A stretch of 64,000 nucleotides of DNA, taken from positions 10,141,569 through 10,205,568 of the forward strand of contig SCHM01000002.1 in NCBI GenBank assembly GCA_004123355.1, in the 5' to 3' direction. Under the pieces are notes generated by a model. It saw only the letters and a program-made list of their open reading frames with translations. It did not search any database and had not been told where the DNA came from. This DNA comes from Amphirosellinia nigrospora (lineage: Eukaryota; Ascomycota; Sordariomycetes; Xylariales; Xylariaceae). Positions within the stretch are counted from its first letter, which is position 1. Every line of letters starts with the position of its first letter. Shown one piece after another: positions 10,284 through 22,804 of this stretch. Both the position numbers and the translations under genes were made by a program.

Positions 10284-13200
10284 CTCTACAGCAGATAGCG
10301 GTGTAGCAGCGAGTCGATGTTAGTGCCTACCCACTGTAACCCAGCGAGCAAGCAAGCCACCATTTCTGTGACCAACCAGAGGAGAACAATGAGGTAAAGC
10401 AATACTAGATAGACCAGGTAATAAAACAATAAAATGAAATAAATCAGAAACCGTTTATAATGAATACCATCAGCCATCTGTCGGTTGATGTAACATAACG
10501 AGCTCCCGGACACGTAAAATCAAAGGTTCCTTGGCATGGCTGACCTCGCGATGCTCTAAAGACGATGAGGAGCATTGGTACGGTAAAGAAAGGGGACGGG
10601 TTCGGAAGAGGCGGCAACAACGCCGAACAATGAGACGGCTACCTACTACTGCTTCTCAAGTAACGATGGGGAGATCGGGATGGTTGCGGGTTGTCGATAC
10701 TCAATCCTGGAGAGGGTCTTGTCGAGAACACAATGTCCTCTGGTCGAAGATCTGGCGAGTAGAGCGGCGACACGTCCGATGAGTTCGACATGTTGGACAA
10801 GCTTCTCGTGGGTCCTGCCGGCCGTCTTGACGCCGAAGAAAAGTACGAAGGCTTGAATGACCGTCCAAGACTTGCCATCGTACAAAATTCCATATGGCGG
10901 TATGGTGTCCTAAGCCGGTACTGTACGTCGTCGCATCCGATAGCCCGATAGGAGTACGGACCGGAGAGAAAATGTCTCGACACTGATGGCCTGATGGCCA
11001 AGGATGACTTGCTCGTACTGTCTTCATGCACGGCCGTCTTGAAATACGGTAGGTAGGCCCGACCGTTCCAAGGCTGCGGCTCTTGGCTCGCCTATGCGCA
11101 GTAATCCGAACCTTGTTTACGCACCGTTCTGGTTCCTGGCTCAGTCTTGGGTCAGCAGCCAGACCATCACCTCGGGTTATTAAGGAGGAAGATGATATCA
11201 GCGGACGTCGTTGGGAGAAGATAAGAGTTTGGGGAGACGGGGAGACAGGGAAGCGTCCCACATATATAACCTTCCTCGCGACGGCCGCCGGTCAATGTTG
11301 TGAGGAAAGAGGTAGAATTACCAATATCTCATACCTCTATCCTATGCATCAACAAGTCGTATTAATAAGTCGTACGGTGCCGGGCGTTTGTCATATAGAC
11401 CGGGTGTAGTAGCTGAAATCGGTTTCTAGACTGATATAAAGACTAGCGATTGAGATGAATATAGTAGATTCTTAGTCGGCGGTGCAATGAGTCTGTCAAT
11501 AAAGTATTACTCAGAACCGCCCACAACTTTCGTACCCGCGACCAATCTTGGGCGCAATTTGTACATATACAAGTAGCACTCGGAGGCAAAGGATACTTAT
11601 TGCCATGGACGGCTCGCAAGGGACTAACAAGGGCTCGTCACGCCGCGGCTCCACGGGTGCTTCCACTTCTTGCTACCCAAACCCTCTTTATCTGGAGCCT
11701 GTGATGATAATCACCGCCAGCGTAGCTGGCAAGTGGTGTGAGGGTGGAGGTGTAGGTGGAGGTGAAAGTTGTCAATTATCCAAGTTCCCTGTAGCAATGG
11801 AGGGCCACGGGATGTTTGCGTCGTAGACGGGCGGCGGTTGTCAAAGATCAGTGTGTCTGGTGCTGCCCGGTGCTGTCTGGTGGGCGTTGTTGTGGTGGTG
11901 TGAACAATGCGGGTTGCACAGCTATGTGCAATAGGCCGCAAATGAAAGGCACCTTCTAACTCATCTAAAGAAACCTCCGAAGCGCAAGGGTGAAAGGCCT
12001 TACCAAGAACAATAATGGACATGAAATGGAACTTGCCTTGCACCGAGAGGCGGCTATTAGTATGAGCCCATACCTAAGTAGGTATAATGAATGCTCTACT
12101 TTAAACGTTGCCAATTGAATTTGTTTGGATCGGTTCCATCTGACAGCTTGTATCACCTACCTACATATAGTTCTGCCTCCCACCTACCTAAGAAGGTTTG
12201 TACATATGCAGGTAATTATTCCGTAGGCATGTTACCTGCCGGATGTAATTGCTCAAGTATACTTAACCTGAACTGCCTGCTGGCCTGACTTAACCTCCTA
12301 CATGCAGTCATTCGCTCTGAGGTGCTTATACGTATTTACATGATGGTGCTCAACATACATGATGATAAGCACCCCTAAGCCGGAATTATTACTAGGGTTG
12401 GCTCTAACGCCACTATCCGACAGCAAAGATGCCGCCAGCAGTGTGTGTACCTAAGGTAGGTATGTAAACCTGAAATTTTTATTAAGGGTGGCGTGATTGC
12501 GTGGACCAAAAGTTGGTGATCGTCCTTAAAACTTGCCCATCTTGGGGTATCTAGTGCACACAATGTTGACCGTCCCAATCCTACAGCTGTCAACAACACA
12601 TGCGATATATGATACTGGCGAGCCTTCGTCTCTACGACTACGGTATCTACGGATAGTCGCCTTAAATATTGGTGGCTTGCCTTGTTAGTAGATACGAGAT
12701 GTCTTCGTATGCGGGCGACTTTCTACACACATCTATCTCCGAGTAAAGCTGACGTTCACGCGAGGCCTTTTCCCTTCAGCCTGGCGCCTGGCGCCTCCTA
12801 GTACACTATTTATCCATTCCCAGTCGCGCCAAATGCGGTGAACCGCTTTAATGGTACACCTTGGTGGATGATAAGAACAGTAATGGCCGTTGCACATCGC
12901 CGGGAGATCAACCTTCGTCTAGGAATGTAACGTGCTCTTCAAATACAGGTTACAACGCCTCCGCAGATCTCTCTAACCCATACCATTAGGTTTGTGGTGC
13001 AGTGTCAAGTACCGTCACAACTATAGACACGATACTCTCCAAATTTTCAGCGCGCCGTAGCGAAGACGCGATAATATCCCGTCACAAATATGTCATCTCG
13101 CGTACCTCGCCACGCTTGCGTGAATCCGGAACAGCGATTATGTTGCGCAAGAATAGCTGAGGGTCCAGACGGCTAGCCAAGCCAATGCCGATCAGCACGA

Positions 13201-15166
13201 TCAGCACTGTACGTTTTCACCCAAGTTGCACCCCGACGTGGGAAGTGCCGGCGCACCTTGAGATCGACGAGATACTGTGGTTCAACCTGTCCAAACTGAT
13301 TCGATGATTGGGATCCAGGTATTATTCCCGAAAGTTACTGGTCTCCACCCCGACATCCTAAAATGATCGTAGCAAGCAGAGAGTTTGAAAAGAGGATTTC
13401 AGGGTCCTGCCTTCCATCTTCAGTAACCCAGGGGCAGTCAGACCTAAACAACCGAAGGTGAGGTCTCCAGCTTTCGTAGGCGAGAAGCGCGCTGAGCCGC
13501 GACCGAGCCGAAGGCATAGCCAAGAGGACCATCCTTTCTATATTAAACTAGCCCACACTTGCCATGGCCACAAATATTGGTGGGAAACACCACCATGCAA
13601 GTTGTCCGCCGTCAACAACAATATATCCATTATCTAGATGACGTTAGGATTGAGAGCCACTAAACCCACTTGGAGCGACTAGGCTGGGTAGCCTCAATAC
13701 TGCATATGCTCGGGAAAATCTTGGGATGCTACTGGTTATCCAGACCTCCACAGATGCAGCCACGTTGCTTGCTGTGTTCAACCGTGCAAGGGGTTGCCAT
13801 CGCTAGCCCGTCTAGGTTTGTGCTTGCATCGTTTGTGTGTTTGCCGTCGTGTCGGAGTATATACTTTGTGATAGCATTCGCTAACAACATGTCCGACGTC
13901 CGAACCATGCGTGGTCTCACGCCGATTCTTAACGCGAGATGATATGAAACAGCGGCTGTCCTACGTTATACTAATGAGTTAGCCAAGCTGGTTTGGCAGA
14001 TCGCTGTTTCGACACGAACCCAGCCAGCCTGCTCCAGAAAAAGTTCGTGACCCTAGTATACAACGAGCTCTCAACATAGAAATAGCGTCGACGATCGGCG
14101 AGGGCCAAAGTGCAAAATGCTAGAGTGCATATGCTAGGACAGAGCCACTTTCTTTGTGTCTCCCAAGCGAGCTGGTTACGTACTGGGTAATGTAATTCAT
14201 GTTAGTTCAACATTCGGCCAGGTTAGCAGCAGTTTTTCAAGCGCCGACGCTCGGCTACGACGGCCAGCTATACGTATGGCCATCTTTGGTAAGGTCGAGC
14301 GCCAGAGTTGGGTGGCGCGGGATGGTAGGTAGGGGTCTGAGCAAGGATGTCTATCGATTTCCCTGTACGGTTGGAGGGTCCACTTGATAGGAAGGGAAAT
14401 GACGTAGTCTGCCTTAACACTCAGGTCTCGGGCACTTAGCAATTGCCATGTAGTGTATAATTCCCATGTGTAAAGCTGATGGGCGCGAACCAATGAGCTG
14501 ATGAGCAACAGAGCGCATACCCGCCTGTGCCGCCAATATTTTTCTCAAAGATCAGCACCCAAATTTTTTTTGGTTATATTAGCAGTTCAGGGTCCGAAGG
14601 ATGATGTCGACAGCAGTGAATCCATCATGCCATGCTCTCCGCTTAATGGGGTTCATCATAGAATGGAACCAGCTAATCCGGAAAATGCATTTCAAGCCAG
14701 TCGGAGGAGCATTCTGCAAACGTAGCATAGATGTCAGCTTTGTGCTACCTACTCATCGGAATGTTACGGATTGCGGTCCGATTTGTTCCTGAAGTGCCCG
14801 GGCCGAACTCATCTTCGTGCGCCACATCACAATGGAACTACTAGGCATATCTCAATTCAGTCGTCGCCGCATTCGGGATAGCTGATACATACGGCAGCAA
14901 GGTAGAATACTCTGGATTATGACGCTGGGGTATGGGAACGCACGGAATTCTGGTGAACATATAATTAAATGCTTTGATTATAATTACTGCAAACGAATAT
15001 TAAACATGCGCATTTTGCCCTGGCAGTCCTGTAGTGGTATCATTTGAAATCACATTCATTTCAAAACCCTCGTTTCCGTTCCCTCGTTGCCTAATAACAC
15101 CGTTTTCGTCAGGCAACTTATAATAATTGCCCCTGAGACGAGCCACCTTAATAATGAATAAATCTA
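10284..15166. other. Gene-poor stretch of 4.9 kb
   Basis: I find no gene here that I can support. Overlapping open frames at 10639-11261 (minus) include a Ser-rich stretch without domains or convincing splice structure. TAGGTA-type motifs recur near 12070, 12165-12190 and 12450. No transposon proteins, terminal repeats or RNA genes were recognised. It may contain decayed sequence that reading alone cannot identify. Confidence 0.5.
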
Positions 15167-15861
15167 TCATAGTTTAGCCCTGCCAGTGAAGCGGGTATGG
15201 CGTTGGCGATGGAACCACCAGTATGCGGCTGAAGCAACTGTACCGATGAGCCAGAGAAGTACGTTGGCCAGGTCGACCCAGACTGCGTTTTTCACTATAA
15301 CACTCGGGAGTCAGTCATTGCCTTTTTTTTCTTGCGTAATTTGTATGAGCTCCAGAAGCGCCTAGGCAAGTCTCCGCTGAAGAGAAAAAAGCTTGTACTC
15401 TAGCAGTTGCCAAGACGAGGAGGAAAGGGTCCCGATGATCACTCACTGCGTTGAATATCGCCGTTTCCCTCAGGATTCTCGTGGATGTATAAGGCACCAA
15501 ATATGGCGAAGAGTACTATCCAAGCCACGAATAGGATAAAGTTCCAGATCGGCACAAAGGCGAATCGGAGGAAGAAACGGAAGAGCCAGAGGATGGAGGT
15601 CACAGCTGAGAGACTAGCAATAACAACGGCGTAGACCTATAGGTCGTGTCAGCAGTCGGTTCGTGCATGGCAACATTGCGTCTCGAGTGCCCGAGACTTC
15701 GCGCAATCCACATACCCATTTTCCATCTGAGTAAACGTGTGCCTTCCGGCGCGGTCGAGATCGGTGCCGTATAGCCCAATGACGGTGATGGCAAGAATGA
15801 ATTCGGCCAAGTGTAGTAGGCAAAAAAGCGCATAGCTCTTGTCTATATCGCGGAAACCCAT
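15167..15861 (-). CDS. MARVEL-type four-helix membrane protein
   Basis: Three exons, 15861..15716, 15636..15447 and 15294..15167, give about 154 residues with four hydrophobic segments: FCLLHLAEFILAITVIGLYG; VYAVVIASLSAVTSILWLF; WNFILFVAWIVLFAIFGALY; and VWVDLANVLLWLIGTVASAA. The C-terminus is short and basic (HRQRHTRFTGRAKL). This four-helix layout, with the MKNAVWVD segment before the last helix, is typical of fungal MARVEL-domain proteins of the plasma membrane or vesicles. Their exact roles are largely unknown. The first junction is out of phase by one base: exon 1 ends in GG before GTATGT, and one further G would restore phase, as in other genes of the window. The second intron (15446..15295, 152 nt) is in phase. 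Confidence is high for the family and moderate for the first junction. Confidence 0.8.
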
Positions 15862-18656
15862 CTTGAGTTACAGTATACGAGCCCGTGCTCACGAAAAACG
15901 ATGGCGTGGATATAAAAAGCAGGGGTTCGAGCGTTTACGTCTTGTCGAGAGGAGGGCAACGGAGATGGAGCGGGAGAGAGCAGATTGAATGTTTCGTAGA
16001 TAATTTATAGTGCCGAAATTCGTAGCGCAGGATAGGGGGCAACTAGCAGCTCAGGAAAGCTATCGGCATTTCCCCAACGAGAATAAGGTTTTCAAGAGCA
16101 AGAATCGGTCTTGAAATGATGCTGGGTAAAATGGCGACGACAATATATTATGTGACCGATACACTACCTACCTATCTAGAGGTCATGACGTAGTTCGAAC
16201 TACCTATAAACTCTAAACGCTCATTGTTCTTTAGCGTGGTGTCTCCCTGTAACGCGTACCGCTAAGATCTGGAACTAGACTACATTGGTGCCCAGCCAGC
16301 TGGCCGGGCCAGCACTGTTCATATGTTGGTAGTCGGGCAAATTACCTAATAGGCACAAAGACTACCTACCTAACCATGGACTCCAAAAGCCAACATCAAC
16401 AATTGATTATTGATCAGAGATGCATCGTAAACAACTTCCCTTACCCTGGAGTCCAGGCAACATACTCCAAATCCCCACAAGGCAACTTCAATGCTCCATT
16501 CCGAACCTAAGTGTTCGTGTCCATTTATGTCCTGGCATCCTACCTACCTCATCGGGATGCATGGGGCACGCCCGGTTGCTGTTGGAGAGAATGCACTTCT
16601 CATGGGGAGGGTGTGCAGGGTCTCGCGCCGTCTCGAAGTGCAGAATCGAGTATGATAAAGAAGGCATCAGCTCCCAGGCTCCCAGGTCCTTTCGTAGTCC
16701 ATAAGTTAAATTCTTGATTGCCGCGATTCCAGCCGCGTCGTATATGGCATAGCAATTGGCCCAGGATTTGGTGTTTTGTTTACATATCGGTATCGCCTTC
16801 GGTGTTCCTAGCCCAACGAAACTGTCATTATATCGGGGTATGCGGCTCTTATTACAGTTTGTCGTATTGATTGATTCAGATACGAAACTAGGACTAAGTC
16901 AGCCGCAATCAAACTCTCACCTCTGATGAGAAGCTTGTATGGAGTTTACCGATTCCGTAAGCGTGCGCCACGCAATCACCGCGCTCGAGGATTCGGAATT
17001 CAGCTGTACGCTGAAACCGGTGCCGATGGCTATGATTCTTTGTCAACATCCAGTCGGCTCTATTGGGACCAAGGACTCTCCGTATGACCGGGCGATGTCG
17101 AGGGATGAAGGAGTGGTTATAATATGAGGAGGGCTGTAGCCCGTCTTATTCAGTCGTGGTCGTTTGATATCACTACTACATAAACACTGTCATTCTCGTC
17201 TCTCGATAAGTGGTGCGACGAGTGCTCGACTTTTTGATCTCAACACCATGTCCTACAATCTTACCTGGCTGCCCTGCGATAGACTGCGTTCTCGTCGCGG
17301 TGTCGTAGATGTGCTTGGTTGTCTTTGTTGTCGTTGTAGGTGCATCGTGGAATGACGAATCGAACTTCTGGATAACAGAATATGTTCTTGTGTGAGTGTT
17401 ATGGAGTGTCGACTTGTCACGAAGCTGCTTATCGTTCAGCACCCTCGGAATTCTATAATCGTCTTTGGACCCGGGCTCTCTCCTTAGAGACATGGACGAA
17501 TCACTTCTGAAAGAGAGGGGGACGATGAGGAACGGAAACCAGGGCTTGTTAGTCCTACAGCCATGAAAAGGGGCTTCGGTACCGTGTGCGAACGGCCCCC
17601 GTCCGCAATGATCCTACCAAGGCATAATAAGGTCAACGCCCTAGTACACAAGTGCCCCGTCCTCCTGAAGCAATACCACAGGGGGCAAAAAAGGCGTTCA
17701 AGCCTAGAATTCTCTAACACAGTTCGACAAGTGGTACTTGAGCTAGCGTGATGGCTATGCTACATACGCAGACAGCTGGAAACCAAAGTGTCAGAAACCA
17801 GGCAGCAATTATCGTCCAGGCGGGCATCTCCCATCTTGAAAGTTACGGTGAAGGATATCAGAGAGTACCAGCGCTCGGATTTCGGGGCTTCTCGATGCTT
17901 GTTATCGTAAATCGCCCACTCCCGAGAATCTGGGACAGACCACGGGCTGCAAAAGACTTTTGATGCATGCAATATGCATACGACACAATGTACATGCAGA
18001 AATATCTATTTGGATACAAGGCGGTCCCAGCAGTTCGGTCTGCCGTTCAAATGCTCTGATTTTCCCCCTCAGGTGGATCTCAGCTGGCATCGCCCTCAAG
18101 CATCCGTAGCAGTCCCACCACAGCTACACCGAATCTCACGCAAAGAAGCATTCACAATAGGCTAAAAGTCCGAAGCATCGCAATTACGAATCTCGGTGCC
18201 CTTGCCTACTCAGTAATCATGCGGTTCATTGCCGGTTACACCGTTCTCGCCGCCACCATTTTTGTTGCTACCTCGCAGCACAGCTCGAGCAAAACCGCTG
18301 GGCGCCCCCTACCGTGTCATCTTGCCCGTTTCAGGGGCTACAATGTGGAACTCACCCAGTCTGGTTCCGAAGACCGCGGTCGGGTCACGAGCGAGAAAGT
18401 CGAAATTCCCACCGAAAACCACAGCACAGCTTTTCAAGTACTTAGCCATAGGCTGACTGAATGGGGGGTTTGAAAGGTTTGGAAATGGAAATATATTTAT
18501 TTACCTGCCTGGCTCTTCGAGCATATAAGAGTTTGGTGCCAGGCACCTCTTCTCAGGATTTCATCAGACTAATCAACAGCAATTCGCTTTCACACACCCA
18601 TATATCCAATTTTCATAGCAGACTTCAGCTCTGTCATCAAAGACTTAGCTCGCAAT
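15862..18656. other. Intergenic spacer
   Basis: This 2.8 kb stretch carries the promoter of the MARVEL gene on the left and of the His-rich protein gene on the right. Two ACCTACCTA-type motifs lie near 16165 and 16360. One open frame at 18219-18473 (plus) starts with MRFIAGYTVLAATIFVATSQ, which resembles a signal peptide. The remainder is not recognisable and no homologue comes to mind, so I do not call it a gene. Confidence 0.5.
18521..18530 (+). promoter_or_regulatory. Probable TATA box of the His-rich protein gene
   Basis: A CATATAAG element lies about 130 bases upstream of the start at 18657. It is followed at ordinary distance by a pyrimidine- and A-containing leader. Position and sequence fit a core promoter; there is no direct evidence of a transcription start. 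Confidence 0.4.
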
Positions 18657-19084
18657 ATGCATCGATCCCATCGCCAGAGCAGTCATGGTAACCACAGCAG
18701 CCATGGCAATCACAGCGGTCATGGGAGCCACCGCGGCCATGGCAGTCATAGCGGACACGGCGGCCACGGCGGACAGCACAGGTCCTCTCAAAGCGGAGGA
18801 CATGGTTACTACCAACACGCGGACTCTGGTTCCACCTACTATGATGACTACCCATACTCATCTTCATCTCGTTCTGGCACAGAGGAGCCCCGGGAGGGCA
18901 GCAAGAGGACCAAGCCAAATGGCGTTGGAATTGCGTAAGTTTCCCGTGTCTTCTCTCGAATCCTGTTGACTCATGACTTCAGTGTAACTGCGCCTTTCAG
19001 AACTTATCGTATAACTACGATACCAGCTGCCCAGGCTGCTCTCACCGCAGAGACACGGACTGCCGCGTCTGGGCAGTGGCATAA
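18657..19084 (+). CDS. Small His/Gly/Ser-rich protein with C-terminal Cys motif
   Basis: Exon 1 starts MHRSHRQSSHGNHSSHGNHS and continues with S/G-H-G repeats (about residues 8-50), then a Tyr/Ser-rich part. Exon 2 (18983..19084) reads CNCAFQNLSYNYDTSCPGCS and ends in HRRDTDCRVWAVA. The intron 18935..18982 (48 nt) has GTAAGT and CAG ends. In the frame matching exon 2, exon 1 ends DQAKWRWNC, so the junction makes W-x-W-x-C-C-x-C. The His-rich part is one base out of frame with this tail. A single lost base near 18890-18896, next to CCCCGGGAGGG, would explain it. The tail has C-C-x-C, CPGC and a further Cys, a pattern that suggests metal binding by analogy only. No signal peptide is evident. 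About 125 residues. Function unknown. Confidence 0.55.
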
Positions 19085-22000
19085 TGTCAGATGTATGTCA
19101 AAGGGCAAAGGATGAATAACATTGGTTACTGACTATTTGATTTTACATGATAGGCGTCGGTACGAGAGTGGATCAGCGGCTAAGGCTGGCTGCTTACCAG
19201 CTCTCCAGGAGTTTGCGCATGCTAGTATTCGAGGTGGCGAATTTGGGGATGATGACTAAGGCACCGAGAAAATACAGGTGATTCTTTTTGGGGGCAGCCC
19301 GTGGGTTACAAGGAAAGACTAAAAGGCGCAGGCCGAATTTTAGATGGCGTGGGGCATTTCATTCTTTTAATATTGTCCATTTCCTTGCTGGGTATACGAC
19401 GGGCTGGGACTAGGTGGCCTATCTCAAGGCGTTAAGATAGGCTATAGACTATAGAATTTCCTCAAAACGTGGCATTCTCCAACCTCCAATAATACCCTAG
19501 TCTTTCTTTCAACCTAAAGACGGCCTGAGGCAAGCCCCAGAAGTCCATGCATGATGCAGGGATTGAAACATGGTGTAGTATAGAAACAGTCTCGAATGCC
19601 GGCGACTATTATCCTCTCGCCCCGCCCTCGACCTTGTTGTAGAATAATAGTATCCAACGAGTTGAACTAGTGGGACAGCGAGGCATATTCAAGCGTGAGT
19701 GGCATTGTTGTTGCTTTCGTCGACACTCGTGACTCAAACTTCCAACATCTCAACGGCATTTCCAAGATTGATGTCACTTGGGTGCCCAAGGCAGATAGAT
19801 AGATAGATATTACAGACACCCGACAACATGAAGAAGACGAGGATGGCTGAGCAAGCAAGCAAGCAAGCAAGAATAGCCTATACCTACAAAGACAAAGTAC
19901 GCCTACGAACTGCCGCCATACGCCGTGATCGCCAGCGTCACACTTGTGATGTCAGGCATCCCGGCAACAGGCTTTTTCCAGAGAGAAGAAGGAAAGAAGA
20001 GGAGAAGAAGAAGCCTATGAAGGCAGAGCGAGATATGACACAAGTACATTGGCCAGCCAGCCAGGTAGACTGGTTCTTGAGGCGAAGTACAAGTGTATGC
20101 TATGCGGCGGGCATCCCTCACTCACTCACCGACTCTTCGCCCTCCCCTCCCTCCTCTCCTCCTTCTGCCTGGGACCCGTCTCAAGCAGCGCCATGCCTCC
20201 GTACGACGTCTTGGAAATGGGGCGAGCGGTGCTTAGACTTGGCCTCCGCCCTGGCCCGGCAGGATTTATGGTTAGTCTCTTAGTCTCGGGTCCTGGCAGT
20301 TATAAGGGGCGTGTGTATATAGTGCTGTACAGCAAGATGCCGGGCCACGAGGGTTGCAGGGAGTAAACGAGGCGAACGAATTGGTGGTGCTGAGGCTGAG
20401 CAATCATCTAATTATAAAGAGGCCACGAGATGACAATTGTCTCATTGGATGGCTAATGAGAAAAGCATCCAATCAAACCTTCAAAATTGTTCCCTTTTCC
20501 CTTGATTATTGCCTTAATTCCCGTGCCGAGGTGGTCTAGTGTAGGTACTCATATTTGGCTTGGCTCTTTCCGCCTTTTTAAGGCATCTTGCTGAGCTAGC
20601 CCGGCGGAAGACATAGGTAAGTAAGCAGGGATATGGGCCGTGCCCCCATGCTGTGCTTCTGCACGTGTCCGCTCACTGCAGAAGGTTCTCAGCCGATGAC
20701 CGAGATTTTGTAGGCCATTAAACATTGGGGAAGACTAGGAGTGAAAATTAGTCGGAGAATGTTGCGAGGTAATGGTTTGGATGTAGGCAGGTACAAGAAG
20801 GCTTTCGTCATGCGCTTGGTCGCGCGCTTATGCGACCCGGCACACGCCTAGTTTGGTTCGCGCTCTGTATCTCTGGGTACTCACCACGACTGACGGCACG
20901 GCATGCATGCTTAACAGCAGGATAATTCCCCGTGATAAGCAGCATATGCATTGCAGTTGCTGACTGTGAGTGAGTCGTCACACTCATCGCTTGAGGCGGG
21001 CTACGAGTTAGCAAAGACCCGTGTATTGGAAGTACTTCTGGTCTATACGCTGCGTACCAGGTTAAAAACTGAGGCGGACAACGTAGGTAGTCAGTCACAC
21101 GAGTTATTTGATACTGACATACTCCAGGGCGTAGTTCGTCACATGACCGACTATCAGGGAAAGTAGGCTCGGGCCTGTATGGCTCATGGATATCGAGACA
21201 TTGACCGAAACCCAGTAACGGGACGCACGCGGCTTCACTCAAAAATGGATAAGCCCCAGGGGCCGTTGTGTAGGCCCGCCCAATTGTTTAATCGGCTTAG
21301 GTTGGAACGCGTGCGGAGCACTCCTGCACCTCCTAACAGCCGTGGTGGCAGCCGGCGGTGTCTTAGATGCGTCTGCGTGCTTCTCTGTAAGGTACGTTGA
21401 ACATCATCTTCACTCTTGGGGAAATGTTCCTCTCTTCACCTGCGTCGGTCAATCCATAAAGACGTAACGTTGTGCTGTGCTGGCAGGCTTTGCCCATTTT
21501 TTTGAGGCTCTGCGGGTCGTTCCCTCTAATTGGACCTGGCCTAATGATTGCTGTGATGGGAAGGTAGCAACACATGCATTGGTTGCCATGTCGGTAGACG
21601 ACTGTGCTACTAGGTATCGCCTTGTGCCCGAACCGTGGCAACTGCCCGAGCTTATGCAAGTCTAGGCTAGTCCACCGAACCCGTCTGCCGTGGTCTCTCG
21701 AGACAAAAGTTGCCAATATTGGAAGCAAAGACGCTTCAGACGACGGAGAAAAAGACCCCAAAAATTGGGGCTGTTCAAGTTACATGATGTATTATCAGCG
21801 GTCAAGCCGAATGGCTCGCTTCCACCCAACTGGTTGTGTCGTGGAACTGACACACGTGTTAAAGGGTTCTAGACGACTGCAACGATGGCGTAGAATGTCT
21901 TGATTGGCTTGACGTGATGGTACCTCATTGAGTAACTTTGAACCAATAGAATATTACTGTACCCCCACGTAGATAAATGTAAATCGATGTACCTTGACAA

Positions 22001-22804
22001 CGAATGATAAACTGGCAGACAAAAGTCCGTAGTCAGAGTTATCAAGGCCATTTTTATACTGTACTGATCCTAGAAAAAGCAGATAGGTAATGAGTGAAGT
22101 AATAATATTTCATGTTGGGCGCAATGCTTTATTGGTGTTACCATAGCGGGGAAATGTGTGTTGCACTTAATTCTACATCGTCACCGGAATGCCGGATCGG
22201 TTTCCTGCTGGTCAATGTCTCGGATAGTTCTGACACTACTATGTAGCACTGGTCTCACAATGTTAACGGAATTAGCTAGGTTGTATTGACTGTGGGAGAG
22301 GGAAGCCCATGGGATGGATAGCCTTACATATAAGTACCGGTAGTAGGTAATACGTACTTGTACATGAGGTACATACCTCCTTAAGTCGCGAGAGTCTTCC
22401 CCGTTAAGTGCAATAAAGTGCAATACAGTGACGGCTCCCCTCCATGACCCGGGCCGAAACTGGAGCCGAAAAAATAACTCCCGAAACGTTAACCCGCTTA
22501 TTCTATTCCTGGCGACGCCGATGTTAAGCCACCCAGCAAGGTTGATAGTGAGCCATTCAGGTATCTAGGTAGCTGGTTGCAAAGCCCATACCGCGGACAG
22601 AAATAGCCTCACTTGTCGTCGCGGAGTTGCTCCACGATCGCTGTAGATTGTAAGTGACTCTTTACTTCATACTATCGCCTGTAAGCGCCAAGAGTCTGGC
22701 CGGCTGCTGGCTGCAACCGCAACAGACCCAATCCTTTGGCGGCGAAGTAAACTCAACCCATCGTTTCTGGCGAGCTACATGCAGAGACGCAACGAAGCGA
22801 GCTA
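19085..22804. other. Gene-poor stretch of 3.7 kb with simple repeats
   Basis: No supported gene. It holds a GATA tandem repeat at 19793-19809 and an AAGC tandem repeat at 19850-19871. The longest open frames (19828-20283 plus, 20808-21242 minus) are low in complexity or unrecognisable. The last few hundred bases must contain the promoter of the phosphatase gene. Confidence 0.5.
19793..19871. repeat. Short tandem repeats, GATA then AAGC
   Basis: Four copies of GATA at 19793-19809 and about five copies of AAGC at 19850-19871 are directly visible. They are ordinary microsatellites and would be length-variable. Confidence 0.85.

Noticed and set aside
10639-11261. Overlapping Ser/Arg-rich minus-strand open frames
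   Set aside because: Open in several frames at once, without conserved blocks or intron signals linking them to a gene.
10284-15166. Decayed transposon filling the gene-poor stretch
   Set aside because: No transposase, reverse transcriptase or terminal repeats could be recognised by eye, so the claim cannot be supported.
19828-20283. 151-residue plus-strand open frame starting in the AAGC repeat
   Set aside because: The frame is driven by a simple repeat and low-complexity sequence.
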